The position numbers and the translations under genes were made by a program. Positions 41,792-52,300 of a DNA stretch of 64,000 bases are shown one piece after another. The stretch is from Halomonas sp. MCCC 1A13316. Lineage in GTDB: Bacteria > Pseudomonadota > Gammaproteobacteria > Pseudomonadales > Halomonadaceae. The DNA is taken from the NCBI RefSeq assembly GCF_014931605.1, contig NZ_CP053382.1, positions 1,984,001-2,048,000 on the forward strand, read 5' to 3'. The notes under the pieces are model-generated. The model ran no database searches. It was given only the letters and a program-made list of their open reading frames with translations, and had not been told where the DNA came from. Numbering within the stretch: position 1 is the first letter of the stretch; each line of letters opens with the position of its first letter.

Positions 41792-43663
41792 TCAACGCCT
41801 TAGCCAATTGCGCAGCTTCACCAGCAGGACCTCACCGTCACTCAATTCGCGGCGGTCGTGGATAAGTTCGGCGAGACGGTCCGGATAGTCAGTGATGATG
41901 GCGTCCACGCCGAGGTCGATCAACTGCGACATGCGCGCCCGGTCGTTCACCGTCCAGGCGTGCACCTCGTAGCCAAGTTTACGCGCCAGCCGTATCTCGT
42001 TGTCGGTGATGCGGTTGTGGCGCAGCCCCAGGGCGTCGAAACTGCGTCGATCGAGGGTGCCGGGCATGACCAGTTGGGCCAGCAGGGTCACGCGCAGGTC
42101 CGGCTCGCGTTTCTTGATCTTGTCCAGTACGCGTGTCGACATTACCGCCAGTCGTGTCTCCCCGCTCACGTCGGGGCTGCCACAGCGGGCGGCCTGTGCC
42201 GGCGTCACCCGAGCGAGGCACTCGCGCCGCGCCTCGGTCTCGCGCCGCATGGTATCGAGCACGGCCTCCACCAAGGCGTCTTCCGTTCCCGGGTCCGGCT
42301 TCATGTCGATCATCAAGGCGCTCTTGCCGCGCACCGCCGCGAAGGCCTCGGCCAGAGTAGGGATGCGCTCCCCGATGAAAGCATCGCCAAACCAACTGCC
42401 AACGTCGTATTCGCGCAACTCCTCGACGTTCATCTCCTGCAAACTGCGTGGGTCACCGGTCAGGCGCTGAAGGCTTCGATCGTGGTATAGCACGACCTCG
42501 CCATCGGCCGTCAGCTGTACGTCGACCTCTACGTAGTGGGCGCGATCCTCATTCGCGCGCTTGATCGCCGACAGAGTGTTCTCTGGCGCAGCCATGGAAC
42601 TGCCGCGGTGCGCAATGATGGCGACGGTATCGCGAAGCTCGAAGCTATTGACGATCCACCAGGCCTGGAGCAGTGCAAACAGCAGTACGACCATTTCAAC
42701 GCCCCAGGCGAGACGGCCCGGATGGGCATCGGGTGGCGGTGCAGCAGGGCGAGGCTCACGATGAGCCAGGCGCAGGTAGAGGCAGGCGGAGAGCAGCGCA
42801 TTCGCCGCAATGCCGATGAAGGTAATGGCCAGCGTTGCCAGGACGTAGCCGGTCATATAGGAAAGCATGGCGGGGATCAGTACCGCATTGCGCTCCGGTA
42901 GCCACCACAGCAGGGGGGTGAAAACGTGATCGAAGAGCGAACTGGCAAGAAAGGGCAGGGCAACGATGATCAGCAGGACGAAGATCACGACCAAGGCTAC
43001 CTTGCCGCGATGGCCCCGGGTCAGTTCACGGCTGCGTTTGAGTGAGGCAACTGCCGAAAGGTTTTCCAGCGTGGCCACCGGCAACGCCAGGATCCAGCGC
43101 ACGTAGAGCCATGCTGCAGTGAGGACCCAGCCGAGCATTAGCGGTACAGCGGTAGCCAGGAAGTACCACAGTGCTGGCGGACGCAGGCGCAGCACGTAAT
43201 AGGGATCCAGTCCGCCGATGATAAGCCCGTATAGCCAGCCCAGCAGCAGCGCGACGGGCAGCAATAGCAACAGATGCGTGCCCACCTGGAGCACCACCAG
43301 GCCGGCCAGGACGGGTAGCCGGCGCAGAGTCTGCCAGAGGGCGGTGAAGGCCAACTGGTAATGATTGTCTCGACGCTTGACCGCCACCAGGATCATGCCG
43401 GCTTGCTGCAGATAGAGAATCAGGAAGGTGAGGCCGATGGCCGCCAGCAGCCACAGTATGCCTGCTGGGCTAAGTAGCAAGTCGAGCAGTGCGGCATTGG
43501 TGACGACAGGGCGGTCGAAGTGTCGTAGCAGGCCGGTCAGGGTCCAAGCGACGCCAGGCAGCAGTAAGCTCGAGGCGAGCAAAGTGAAGAAGAGGTGGTA
43601 CGCCACCAGCGGACGCAGGTGCTCTCGCAGGCTGCGCAGCACATCCACGCCTAGTGACGTCAT
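41792..43663 (-). CDS. Membrane-anchored glycerophosphodiester phosphodiesterase
   Basis: A 623-residue protein in two parts. Residues 1 to about 340 form a multi-helix integral membrane domain of the GDPD-associated type (several segments such as LLLLLPVALLLGWLYGLIIG). Residues about 345-600 form a GDPD catalytic TIM barrel: AIIAHRGSSMAAPENTLSAI with the catalytic His and metal-binding Glu, YVEVDVQLTADGEVVLYHD, and the closing VHAWTVNDRARMSQLIDLGV. It would hydrolyse glycerophosphodiesters to glycerol-3-phosphate at the membrane. It is preceded by rraA on the same strand. Confidence 0.9.
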   Translation of the reverse strand: MTSLGVDVLRSLREHLRPLVAYHLFFTLLASSLLLPGVAWTLTGLLRHFDRPVVTNAALLDLLLSPAGILWLLAAIGLTFLILYLQQAGMILVAVKRRDNHYQLAFTALWQTLRRLPVLAGLVVLQVGTHLLLLLPVALLLGWLYGLIIGGLDPYYVLRLRPPALWYFLATAVPLMLGWVLTAAWLYVRWILALPVATLENLSAVASLKRSRELTRGHRGKVALVVIFVLLIIVALPFLASSLFDHVFTPLLWWLPERNAVLIPAMLSYMTGYVLATLAITFIGIAANALLSACLYLRLAHREPRPAAPPPDAHPGRLAWGVEMVVLLFALLQAWWIVNSFELRDTVAIIAHRGSSMAAPENTLSAIKRANEDRAHYVEVDVQLTADGEVVLYHDRSLQRLTGDPRSLQEMNVEELREYDVGSWFGDAFIGERIPTLAEAFAAVRGKSALMIDMKPDPGTEDALVEAVLDTMRRETEARRECLARVTPAQAARCGSPDVSGETRLAVMSTRVLDKIKKREPDLRVTLLAQLVMPGTLDRRSFDALGLRHNRITDNEIRLARKLGYEVHAWTVNDRARMSQLIDLGVDAIITDYPDRLAELIHDRRELSDGEVLLVKLRNWLRR

Positions 43664-43704
43664 CGGTATGGAGACTCTCGCTGCGGATTCATGCCATTAG
43701 CGTG

Positions 43705-43743
43705 GCATCGCGGTCGCTTGCTGGGCAAGTGCCGCCGCGATGC
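43705..43743. repeat. Large hairpin between rraA and the GDPD gene
   Basis: GCATCGCGG (43705-43713) pairs exactly with CCGCGATGC (43735-43743), with an inner GCTTGC/GCAAGT pairing. It lies just after the rraA stop (minus strand) and before the phosphodiesterase start, so it may limit read-through. It lacks a T-tract. Confidence 0.55.
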
Positions 43744-43751
43744 CGGCAGGC

Positions 43752-44240
43752 TCAAGTGTCGAGAGGCAGTCGCTCGTCGGCTACCACGATGCCATTGTTG
43801 TCTGCATACAGCCACTGCCCGGGGCGCAGGGTAACGCCGGCAAAGGTGACCGGAATATCGCGGCTACCCTCGCCGCGTTTTTCGCTCTTGCGAGGATGCG
43901 CGCCGAGGGCCTGCACGCCAAGATCGGTCTCGGCCAAGACGTCTACGTCGCGTACGCAGCCATACATGACGACACCCGACCAGCCATTGTCCACGGCCTG
44001 CTCCGCCAGCATGTCGCCGAGCATAGCGCAGCGATGGGAGCCGCCGGCATCCACTACCAGTACGGCGCCCTCACCGGGTTCGCCGACGGCCTGCTTGACC
44101 AATGAGTTGTCCTCGAAGCACTTGATGGTGCGCACCGGCCCGCAGAAGGCCTCGCGGCCTCCGAAACCGACGAAGATCGGGTCGAGCACCTGCACGTGCG
44201 GATGGGCATCGCAGATATCGGGCGTGATGATTGCGCTCAT
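43752..44240 (-). CDS. rraA: Regulator of ribonuclease activity RraA
   Basis: A 162-residue protein of the RraA fold; E. coli RraA binds RNase E and slows mRNA decay. Segments: [67 protein letters not shown] and GDIPVT-like [22 protein letters not shown]. The fold also occurs in aldolases of the HMG family, but the length and DAGGS pattern fit RraA. ATG 44240 follows AAGGA. Confidence 0.92.
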   Translation of the reverse strand: MSAIITPDICDAHPHVQVLDPIFVGFGGREAFCGPVRTIKCFEDNSLVKQAVGEPGEGAVLVVDAGGSHRCAMLGDMLAEQAVDNGWSGVVMYGCVRDVDVLAETDLGVQALGAHPRKSEKRGEGSRDIPVTFAGVTLRPGQWLYADNNGIVVADERLPLDT

Positions 44241-44373
44241 CGCGGATTCCTTGCCTGGGTGAGGATGGTCGGATGATGCCATGGTTCGTTCGAACGGACT
44301 CTCGTCGATTCGTCGCAGGCGAACTCGACACCGGACATGATCCGGTGTCGTAGGTCTTGGTCGGAGGCAAGAG

Positions 44374-44979
44374 CTAGAAACGAAGCCCTACCGAGGCGGT
44401 AAAGGTATCGATGGTATAGTCGCTGTCGAAATCGTAGCGTTCGTACTCGGCGCGGATCAGCACCGGGTTGAAGTTGAACTGGGCGCCGAGGCCGTAAACC
44501 GGATCGAAGCCATCGTTGTTCTGAAGGTCTATGCTGGCGTCGCCGAGGTTGCCGTCGACGTCGGTCTCCCAACTGGCGGCCCCGACCTTGGCGTACGGGG
44601 TGAACCAGGTTGTGATCGGGAACTGGCCAACCAGATTGGCGCCGTAGGCGGTCGACTCCAGGTCGGTATTGGCACCGTCGTTGCCCCGCAGGCGTACACG
44701 CCCAAGGTCGGCATAGAAAGCCTCGGCGGCCAGGTAGCGGTTGAACTGATAGCCGGCAAAGCCTTTCCAGACGTTGTCGTCGTCGTCGAGGTCGAAGTCG
44801 CTGGCACCGCTGTCGATGAAGTTGTCCACCTCTTCACGATCGTTTTCCAGCGAGCTGAAGCCGGTGCCCAGGCCCAGATAGGCATATCGCTCGTGGGGTT
44901 CGGCTTGTGCCTGGGCACCGGTGGCCACGAGTAGCGAAGCGGATACGATTGTTGCGGTGAGGAGCATTCTGGTTGGCAT
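44374..44979 (-). CDS. Outer-membrane beta-barrel porin-like protein (OmpA-type barrel)
   Basis: A 201-residue protein with a clear signal peptide ([19 protein letters not shown], cleavage after AQA). The mature part is rich in alternating aromatic/polar strands and acidic loops ([11 protein letters not shown]), and ends in Phe (SVGLRF) as required for BAM insertion. About eight strands are expected, as in OmpA/OmpW barrels. There is no peptidoglycan-binding domain. Highly acidic loops suit a halophile, which is inference. ATG 44979 follows AAGGAG. Confidence 0.88.
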   Translation of the reverse strand: MPTRMLLTATIVSASLLVATGAQAQAEPHERYAYLGLGTGFSSLENDREEVDNFIDSGASDFDLDDDDNVWKGFAGYQFNRYLAAEAFYADLGRVRLRGNDGANTDLESTAYGANLVGQFPITTWFTPYAKVGAASWETDVDGNLGDASIDLQNNDGFDPVYGLGAQFNFNPVLIRAEYERYDFDSDYTIDTFTASVGLRF

Positions 44980-45328
44980 GTTCTGACTCCTTGAAAAGTC
45001 CCTCGGGCTGCGTTGGGAGTCACGCTTACCTGCGCTTGGCAAGTGTGTACGAAGCCCAGCCTTGAAATCCCTCTTTTTCTCATGCGCAGTCGACCAAGCC
45101 GACCGTGCTCGACGCATGTAGGCTTTCTAAACGTAGACTCGCGTCTATCTCCGCTCAAGGAGCGGCGAGTAAAATAACGTACCGAGGCGTCGCCGAGCGG
45201 AGACGGCAATAGGAAAATTGATACAAAAAAAGCGCCCCGTAAGGGGCGCTTCGTTCATCGGCTCAGGTACCAGGTACCATCGATGTTGCGAGCATCGGAG
45301 TCGAACTGATTCGATTGAATCCAGAGTA
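44980..45328. other. 349-bp non-coding stretch between the barrel gene and acnB
   Basis: I see no gene. It contains the promoter region of the barrel gene, a set of small inverted repeats around 45134-45165 (TAGAC-tcgc-GTCTA at 45134-45147 and CCGCT-caagga-GCGG at 45151-45165), and the acnB terminator at 45230-45251. The repeats next to CGGAG resemble, on the minus strand, the core of the element between lexA and dinB. Confidence 0.45.
45230..45251 (-). terminator. Intrinsic terminator of acnB
   Basis: AAGCGCCCC (45230-45238), loop GTAA, GGGGCGCTT (45243-45251). On the minus strand the stem is followed by a run of T (A-run at 45224-45231 on plus). Located about 78 bp past the acnB stop. Confidence 0.85.
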
Positions 45329-47932
45329 TCAGGCTTCCTGAGCAACCGGAATCACATTGGAAGCGGCGTTCTGGTACTCCTCGATTTCATGGAAGTTCAT
45401 GTAACGATAGATCTCGCCGGCCATGGCGTCGAATTCTCCCATGTAACGCTGGTACTCCTCGACGCTCGGCAAGCGACCTTCCACCGCTGCCACCGCGGCC
45501 AGCTCGGCCGACGCCAGATAGACATTGGCGCCATCGCCCAAACGGTTGGGGAAGTTACGCGTGGAGGTGGAAACCACGGTGCTCTTGGCCGCGACACGGG
45601 CCTGGTTGCCCATGCACAGTGAGCAGCCCGGCATTTCCATGCGCGCTCCGGCGCGACCGTAAATGCCGTAGTAACCCTCTTCGGTGAGCTGGTGCTGGTC
45701 CATCTTGGTCGGCGGCGCCAGCCACAATCGGGTCTTCAGGCTACCTGCAGGCTGCTTTTCGAGCAGTTTGCCGGCAGCGCGGAAGTGGCCGATGTTGGTC
45801 ATGCACGAGCCGATAAAGACCTCGTCGATTTTCTCGCCGGCCACCTCGGAGAGCAGGCGGGCGTCGTCCGGGTCGTTCGGGGCGCAGAGCACCGGCTCCT
45901 TGAGCTCGGCGAGGTCGATCTCGATGACCTCCGTGTACTCGGCGTCCTTGTCGGCGCGCATCAGGCTCGGGTTGGCCAACCACTCTTCCATTGCCAGGAT
46001 GCGGCGCTCGATGGTGCGCTTGTCGCCGTAGCCGTTGGCGATCATCCATTTGAGCAGGGTGATGTTGGATTTCAGGTACTCGGCCACGCTCTCTTCACCC
46101 AAGGTAATGGTGCAGCCGGCGGCACTGCGCTCGGCGGAGGCATCGGAGAGTTCGAAGGCCTGCTCGACGGTAAGATCCTCCAGACCCTCGATCTCCAGCA
46201 CGCGACCGGAGAAGGCGTTCTTCTTGCCCGACTTCTCGACGGTAAGCAGACCCTGCTTGATGGCGTAGTAGGGGATCGCGTGGACCAGGTCACGCAGGGT
46301 CACGCCGGGCTGACGCTTACCTTTGAAGCGCACCAGCACCGACTCCGGCATGTCCAGCGGCATCACGCCGGTAGCCGCGGCAAAAGCCACCAGGCCGGAA
46401 CCGGCCGGGAAGGAGATGCCGAGCGGGAAACGGGTGTGGGAATCGCCGCCGGTGCCTACGGTGTCAGGCAGCAGCATGCGGTTCAGCCAGCTGTGAATGA
46501 TGCCGTCGCCCGGACGCAGCGAGACGCCGCCGCGGTTCATGATGAAGTCGGGCAGGGTGTGGTGGGTCTCCACGTCGACCGGCTTCGGGTAGGCGGCGGT
46601 GTGGCAGAACGACTGCATCACCAGGTCGGCCTGGAAGCCGAGGCAGGCGAGGTCCTTGAGTTCGTCGCGGGTCATCGGACCGGTGGTGTCCTGTGAGCCC
46701 ACGGTGGTCATCTTCGGCTCGCAGTACATGCCCGGGCGTACGCCCTCCATACCGCAGGCCTTGCCGACCATCTTCTGGGCCAGGGTGTAACCCTTGCCGG
46801 TGTCGGTGGGCTGCTCTGGCAGGCGGAAAACGTCTGACTGGGGCAAGCCCAGCGACTCGCGCGCCTTGCCGGTCAGGCCGCGGCCGATGATCAGCGGGAT
46901 GCGGCCACCGGCGCGCACCTCGTCGAGAATCAACTGAGTCTTGAGCTCAAAGGTGGAGACTACTTCGTCGGTGCCGTGCTTGCACACCTTGCCTTCATAG
47001 GGATATACGTCGATGACGTCGCCCATCTCCATCTTCGAAACGTCCATCTCCACGGGCAGGGCGCCGGAATCTTCCATGGTGTTGAAGAAGATCGGGGCGA
47101 TCTTTCCGCCGAAGCAGAATCCACCGGCGCGCTTGTTGGGCACGTTGGGAATGTCGTCGCCGAAGAACCACAGCACCGAGTTGGTGGCGGACTTGCGCGA
47201 GGAGCCGGTGCCGACGACATCGCCGACGTAGGCGACCGGGAAGCCCTTGGCCTTCACTTCCTCGATCTGCTTGAGCGGGCCGGTGGTACCCGGAACTTCG
47301 GGCACGATGCCTTCGCGCTCGTTCTTGAGCATGGCGTTGGCATGCAGCGGGATATCGGGGCGCGACCAGGCGTCCGGCGCAGGGGAGAGGTCATCAGTAT
47401 TGGTCTCGCCCGGCACCTTGAACACGGTGAGGGTGATCTTTTCGGCCAGCGCAGGCTTGGACAGGAACCACTCGGCGTCGGCCCAGGACTGCATGACGTC
47501 CTTGGCCACGGCGTTGCCGGCGCGGGCGCGCTCTTCCACGTCATGGAAGGCGTCGAACATCAGCAGGGTGTGCTTGAGCTGCTCGCCGGTTTCCTTGGCC
47601 AGCTCGGCGTCGTCGAGCAGCTCGACCAAGGAGACGATGTTGTAGCCGCCCTGCATGGTGCCCAGCAGCTTGACGGCATGGACCTTATCGACCAACGGAG
47701 ACTCTGCCTCGCCCTTGGCGACGGCGGTGAGGAAACCGGCCTTGACGTAGGCTGCCTCGTCGACGCCCGGCGGAACGCGATTGGTCAGCAGGTCGAGAAT
47801 GAACTCCTCTTCGCCGGCCGGCGGGTTCTTCAGCAGTTCGATCAGCGCGGCGACTTGCTCGGCATTCAGGGGCTTCGGCGGGACGCCCTCGGCGGCGCGT
47901 TCTTCGACATGTTGGCGATAGGCTTCAAGCAC
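45329..47932 (-). CDS. acnB: Aconitate hydratase B
   Basis: TCA-cycle enzyme interconverting citrate and isocitrate; it probably also serves 2-methylisocitrate. At 867 residues it matches E. coli AcnB. Sequence landmarks: [20 protein letters not shown] at the N-terminus, [19 protein letters not shown], the swivel region, then the three [4Fe-4S] cysteines in [16 protein letters not shown] and [12 protein letters not shown] with an upstream [12 protein letters not shown] start at GTG 47932, which has GAGGG at 8 bp spacing and gives the conserved start (V/M)[11 protein letters not shown] 47947 lacks a ribosome-binding site. Confidence 0.95.
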   Translation of the reverse strand: MLEAYRQHVEERAAEGVPPKPLNAEQVAALIELLKNPPAGEEEFILDLLTNRVPPGVDEAAYVKAGFLTAVAKGEAESPLVDKVHAVKLLGTMQGGYNIVSLVELLDDAELAKETGEQLKHTLLMFDAFHDVEERARAGNAVAKDVMQSWADAEWFLSKPALAEKITLTVFKVPGETNTDDLSPAPDAWSRPDIPLHANAMLKNEREGIVPEVPGTTGPLKQIEEVKAKGFPVAYVGDVVGTGSSRKSATNSVLWFFGDDIPNVPNKRAGGFCFGGKIAPIFFNTMEDSGALPVEMDVSKMEMGDVIDVYPYEGKVCKHGTDEVVSTFELKTQLILDEVRAGGRIPLIIGRGLTGKARESLGLPQSDVFRLPEQPTDTGKGYTLAQKMVGKACGMEGVRPGMYCEPKMTTVGSQDTTGPMTRDELKDLACLGFQADLVMQSFCHTAAYPKPVDVETHHTLPDFIMNRGGVSLRPGDGIIHSWLNRMLLPDTVGTGGDSHTRFPLGISFPAGSGLVAFAAATGVMPLDMPESVLVRFKGKRQPGVTLRDLVHAIPYYAIKQGLLTVEKSGKKNAFSGRVLEIEGLEDLTVEQAFELSDASAERSAAGCTITLGEESVAEYLKSNITLLKWMIANGYGDKRTIERRILAMEEWLANPSLMRADKDAEYTEVIEIDLAELKEPVLCAPNDPDDARLLSEVAGEKIDEVFIGSCMTNIGHFRAAGKLLEKQPAGSLKTRLWLAPPTKMDQHQLTEEGYYGIYGRAGARMEMPGCSLCMGNQARVAAKSTVVSTSTRNFPNRLGDGANVYLASAELAAVAAVEGRLPSVEEYQRYMGEFDAMAGEIYRYMNFHEIEEYQNAASNVIPVAQEA

Positions 47933-48182
47933 GTTGGGGGCCCTCATCTGGTGTGTTGCCCAAGGCGGGTCGATACGGCGACGAACATCGTCTAACTGCC
48001 TGCCTTGGCGGGTGTAACAACCGTAGTCACTGGGTGGCGCGATTCTACGGGAAACTGTCGACAATGTTAAGTTGGCCCTTTCCGCCGAGGCCTAGACTTT
48101 GGTCGTCGCGATGTTTGCTGAACTACAGCGTGCCAGTCAGGGCGGGGCGCGTTACCATTGTCGAATAAACAAGGGGAAGTGA

Positions 48183-48635
48183 ATGTGCGCACGTATCGCC
48201 TCGCCGTGCGTGGGGCTCTGTTCGACGACGCTGGGCGATCCGGTATGCCGGGGTTGCCAGCGAACGGATGACGAGATCGTGGTATGGATGGCCTTGTCCG
48301 CCGAGCAACGTGACCTTCGCATCGCGCAGTTGGATGCCTTGCGCGAACGTGTCGCCGCCCGCTTTCTGCAAGTGACTGACGAAGCCCGTCTCGAAGCGCA
48401 ACTGCGCCAGCATCGTATCCGCTTTCGTCCGGAGCAGCCGCCGTTGTCGCGTGCCGTTGAGTTGCTACGGGTCGGGCGCGATCGTATTCGCGAGCTGCAT
48501 CGCTACGGCCTGGCGCCACTGGGGAGCGCTGCGGGACTGAGTCCCGCCGACCTCCATGTGCGACTCAGCGAGCAGTTGGTGGTAGAGGCGAACGAGCGAC
48601 GATGCGCGGACCGGGTTTCGATTCCCCACCGCTAA
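48183..48635 (+). CDS. DUF1289 domain protein
   Basis: A 150-residue protein of unknown function. Residues 1-50 form the DUF1289 motif with four cysteines (SPCVGLCSTTLGDPVCRGCQ) followed by RTDDEIVVWMALSAEQR, likely a small metal- or Fe-S-binding unit. The rest is helical and Arg/Glu-rich. It starts 30 bp upstream of miaE and is read in the same direction, so the two may form an operon. It diverges from acnB across about 250 bp that holds both promoters. Confidence 0.82.
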   Translation: MCARIASPCVGLCSTTLGDPVCRGCQRTDDEIVVWMALSAEQRDLRIAQLDALRERVAARFLQVTDEARLEAQLRQHRIRFRPEQPPLSRAVELLRVGRDRIRELHRYGLAPLGSAAGLSPADLHVRLSEQLVVEANERRCADRVSIPHR

Positions 48636-48665
48636 CCGCACGATCCAGATTGCCGAGCCAGAACC

Positions 48666-49301
48666 ATGTCAGAAACTTTCGAAGCGACCCTCAACGATGT
48701 CGAGCTACCGTCAGGCCTGCTCGCCTTTCTCGCTTGTGCCACGCCAGAAGCTTGGGTCGAGTGGGCGCTGGACAATCCCGAGCTGCTGCTGATCGATCAC
48801 GCCCAGTGCGAAAAGAAAGCCGCCTCGACCGCGATGAGCCTGCTCTACCGCTATGTCGACCACCCGCTGCTGCTGACCAAGATGTCGCAGCTTGCGCGCG
48901 AAGAGTTGCTGCATTTCGAGCAGGTGGTCAAGTTGATGGAGGCGAGGGGCATCGAGTACCGCCATCTCAGTGCTTCGCGCTATGCCGAAGGGCTGCGTCG
49001 GCACGTGCGCCCTCAAGAACCGGAGCGTTTGGTCGATATTCTTATTATAGGGGCATTTATCGAGGCGAGAAGCTGCGAACGTTTCGCCAGGCTGATTCCT
49101 CACCTCGACCCCGAACTGGCTCGGTTCTACCGTTCGCTGGTCAAGTCGGAAGGCCGCCACTACGAAGATTATCTCATGCTGGCGCGGTATCTTTCGTCGG
49201 ATGCCATTGACAAGCGGGTGGGTTTCTTTGCCGAATGCGAAGCACAACTAATAGTCACGCCGGACACGGCGTTTCGTTTCCATAGTGGCGTACCGGCTTG
49301 A
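48666..49301 (+). CDS. miaE: tRNA-(ms2io6A)-hydroxylase MiaE
   Basis: Non-heme diiron monooxygenase that hydroxylates ms2i6A37 in tRNAs reading UNN codons. The 211-residue ferritin-like four-helix protein carries the iron ligands in LIDHAQCEKKAASTAM, LAREELLHFEQVVKLME, IEARSCERFARLI and SEGRHYEDYLMLAR (paired ExxH patterns). Length is right for MiaE. A short gap precedes the large SARP-type regulator gene. Confidence 0.94.
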   Translation: MSETFEATLNDVELPSGLLAFLACATPEAWVEWALDNPELLLIDHAQCEKKAASTAMSLLYRYVDHPLLLTKMSQLAREELLHFEQVVKLMEARGIEYRHLSASRYAEGLRRHVRPQEPERLVDILIIGAFIEARSCERFARLIPHLDPELARFYRSLVKSEGRHYEDYLMLARYLSSDAIDKRVGFFAECEAQLIVTPDTAFRFHSGVPA

Positions 49302-49331
49302 TATCGCCACTTTGCCATGCAGGGTTCCGTC

Positions 49332-52300
49332 ATGCAGGACGCTTCAGTAACCGAGCATAACAGTGATGATGGGGATCACCTGGCGTTGTTCGGCCAGTTT
49401 TCGCTGGCACTGGGTGATGATGTACTGACCCAGTTCAGCTACGACAAGGTCAAGGCGCTGCTGGTCTATCTACTGTTGCACCACCAGCCGGTCAATCGGG
49501 CCAGCCTGGCCGAGCTGCTTTGGCCGGACCAGGGGCTCTCATCGGGACGCACCAATCTGCGCCATGCCCTTCACTGCCTGCGACAATCGTTGGGCGAGGA
49601 GGCCGAGCGCGTGCTGGTCGTTTCACGCCAGACCATCGCCTTCCGGCGGCCCGAAAGCTGGCGCTTCGATCTGTACGAGCTCCAGCAGTTGCTGGAGGGC
49701 ACGCAGGACGTCGCGACGCTCGAGCAGCTGTTGTGGCGCTATCGCGGCGACCTGGTGGAGGAGCTGCAGTTGCCGGCCTGCACCGAATTCCAGCGCTGGC
49801 TGGTGCAGCTGCGAAACGAATGGCGCCAGCGCGTGATCCGCTTCGCCGAAGGGGCCCTCGAGCGCAACGACGAGGTGCCCGACGCCCTGCTGCAGACACT
49901 GGTCAGTCGCTTCTCCGGCTATGGTCCGTTCCATGAGCGTCTGGTGCGGCAACTCGCCGAGCAGGGGCAGTTGGCCGCGGCCCACGAGCAGTACAATGCC
50001 TACCTGCAGTTGCTGGCGCTTTCCGGCCAGCAGCCCGAGCCCAATTTCCTGCAGCTGGCGCGCTACTGGTCGGATGGCAATCCCGATCTTCAGAGCTTGT
50101 CGCCACAGGGTGCCTTCTCGCGCACGCTGGCGGCCGGCAGTTCGCCGCTGCGCGAGGACGAGATCGAGCAGCGCCAGCTTTCGGTGATGGCGATCCGTCT
50201 GCGCGTCAAGGGAGAGTTCTCGGCCCGCGACGAGATCCGCGCCTGCCTGGCGTTGCAGATCGAACTGATGCGCTGGCTGGAGCAGCAATGCCACCATTTG
50301 GGCGGTTTCTGGTTGCCTGGGGCAACCGGCGGCCTGGGGCTTGCCTGTTTCGGTACTCACGGTCCGGCCCATCAACTGGCCGAGCTGGTAGCACTCTACG
50401 AGCACTGCCGGCGCGTACTGCCGGACGAAGTGGCGCGGCATTGGAGCGGCGAAGAGGAAGCCCCGCATATCGAGTTGGCAGCCGGTCTCAACAGTGGTCG
50501 AGTCGTCTACCTGCCCGAGCGCCAACTAGTCGACCCGCTGGGCCAGGTGACCCAGGGTTCGCTGGATTTGATGTGTGCCGCCGAAGGCAGCGAGCTGGTC
50601 ATCTCACAGGAGGCCAGCCAGCACATGCCGCCGGCGCTGGACCTGCAGCCGCGTCTCTCCTCGCGGCTGGTGGCGAGCGACGGCCGCGTGCGGCTGCGTG
50701 CATTGGTGCTGGGTCATAACGAAGGCGGTCGTGATGCCACGCCGCCGAGTCTGGTCGGCCGCGAGGCACCGCTACGTGTGCTGCGCGATGCCCTGGCGCG
50801 TGCCGGCATCGGCTTGCGCCAGAGCGTACTGGTCAGAGGCGCTTCCGGCATGGGCAAGTCGGCCCTCATGGTAGGGTTCCGCCAGCTTGAGCTGAGTCGT
50901 GACGCGGCCATCTGCTGGCAACCGACCACTCGCCTGTCGGTATTGGAGCCTTACGGTGTCGCCCGCACGCTGCTGCGCTGGCGGCTCGACGGCAAGCTCG
51001 ACGAGGCGGGACTCAAGGAGCTGATCGGCCAATGCGAACTCACGCTGAGTCCGGAGCAACTGGGGTTGTTGGAGGAGGCGCTGGGCGTCAAGGAATCCCC
51101 TGAAGTGGCGCAACTGGCCAAGAGCGGCGAGGCGGCGGACCTGGTCGTGGCGCTGTTGTGCAAGGCCATCGAACGCCATGCCGCCGAGCGTACCCAGGTG
51201 TTGATGATCGATGACGTCCAGTGGCTCGATGAACCCTCGTTCCGGGTGCTTGCGGGCCTACAGGCACGGCTGCCGATCAACTGTGCCTTCCTGTTGGTCG
51301 CCAGCCACCATGGTCGCGAGAGTCTTCCCACGCGACTGCATTGGGACCAGCAGGTCACCCTGAGTCATCTCGATGCCATGCAGTCGTCACGCCTGCTGTC
51401 GCAATTGGCCAGGCGTTACCGGCTGCATCTCAGCCCGCGCCTGCGAGGGCAGATCATCGAGCGTTGCGATGGTGTGCCGCTCTACATGCAGGAGATCTGC
51501 CGGCGCCTGGAGATGGATCGCCGCGAAGGTCGCAGCGTGCAGCTCGATGAATTGCCCAGGGGCCTGCTCGGCCTGCTCGCCGGACGTATCGATCAGCTCG
51601 ACGGGGACCGTGAGGTCGCGCACGTTGCCGCGGTACTGGGACGCCGTTTTCGACTCGACTTCCTGGCCGAGTGCAGTGGCTGGGAAATGGCTCAGCTCAA
51701 TCGTGCCCTCGAGCAGATGCGCCGCCTCGAGATCATCGAGTCAGCCGGCGGCGAGGGTGTTTGCCGCGAATACCAATTCAGCCACCAGTTGTTGCAAGAA
51801 GCCGCTTACCTCTCCTGCCCTCGCGACGTACGGGTACGTATCCATCGTCAGGTCGTCAGCCTGATCGAGGAGCGTTTTCCGATGTGGATCGGCAGGCACC
51901 CGGGCGATTTTGCCACCCATCTGCGGCGCAGCGGCCACTACGCTCGTGGGGCACGTTACTTCGAACTGGCGGCGCGTGAGGCGCTCAAGGTCAGCGCCAA
52001 TCGCACCGCGCTGAAGATGGCCGATTTCGGCCTGGCCAGCCTACGCCATGTGGAAGGCCAGGAAGAGCGCGAAATCAGCCTGTTGACCGTGCGTGGGCAA
52101 GCCGCCTTCGCCCTCGAGGGGCACGGTTCGCCGACCGCCCACGAAAGCTTCGTCCGCGCCCGTGAGTTGCTGGTGGAGCACGGAGGCTGCCATGCCGAGG
52201 ATGCCGAAGATCTCGAGCAGGCCTTCCTGGTCAAGTGGGGGCTGTGGGTGGGCTGCAGCCAACGCCACGCCCACGCCGATGCCTTCTCGCTGGCTGCCAG

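Noticed and set aside
45692..46696. 334-residue plus-strand frame inside acnB
   Set aside because: It is antisense to the catalytic core of acnB and contains no recognisable domain; acnB is certain.
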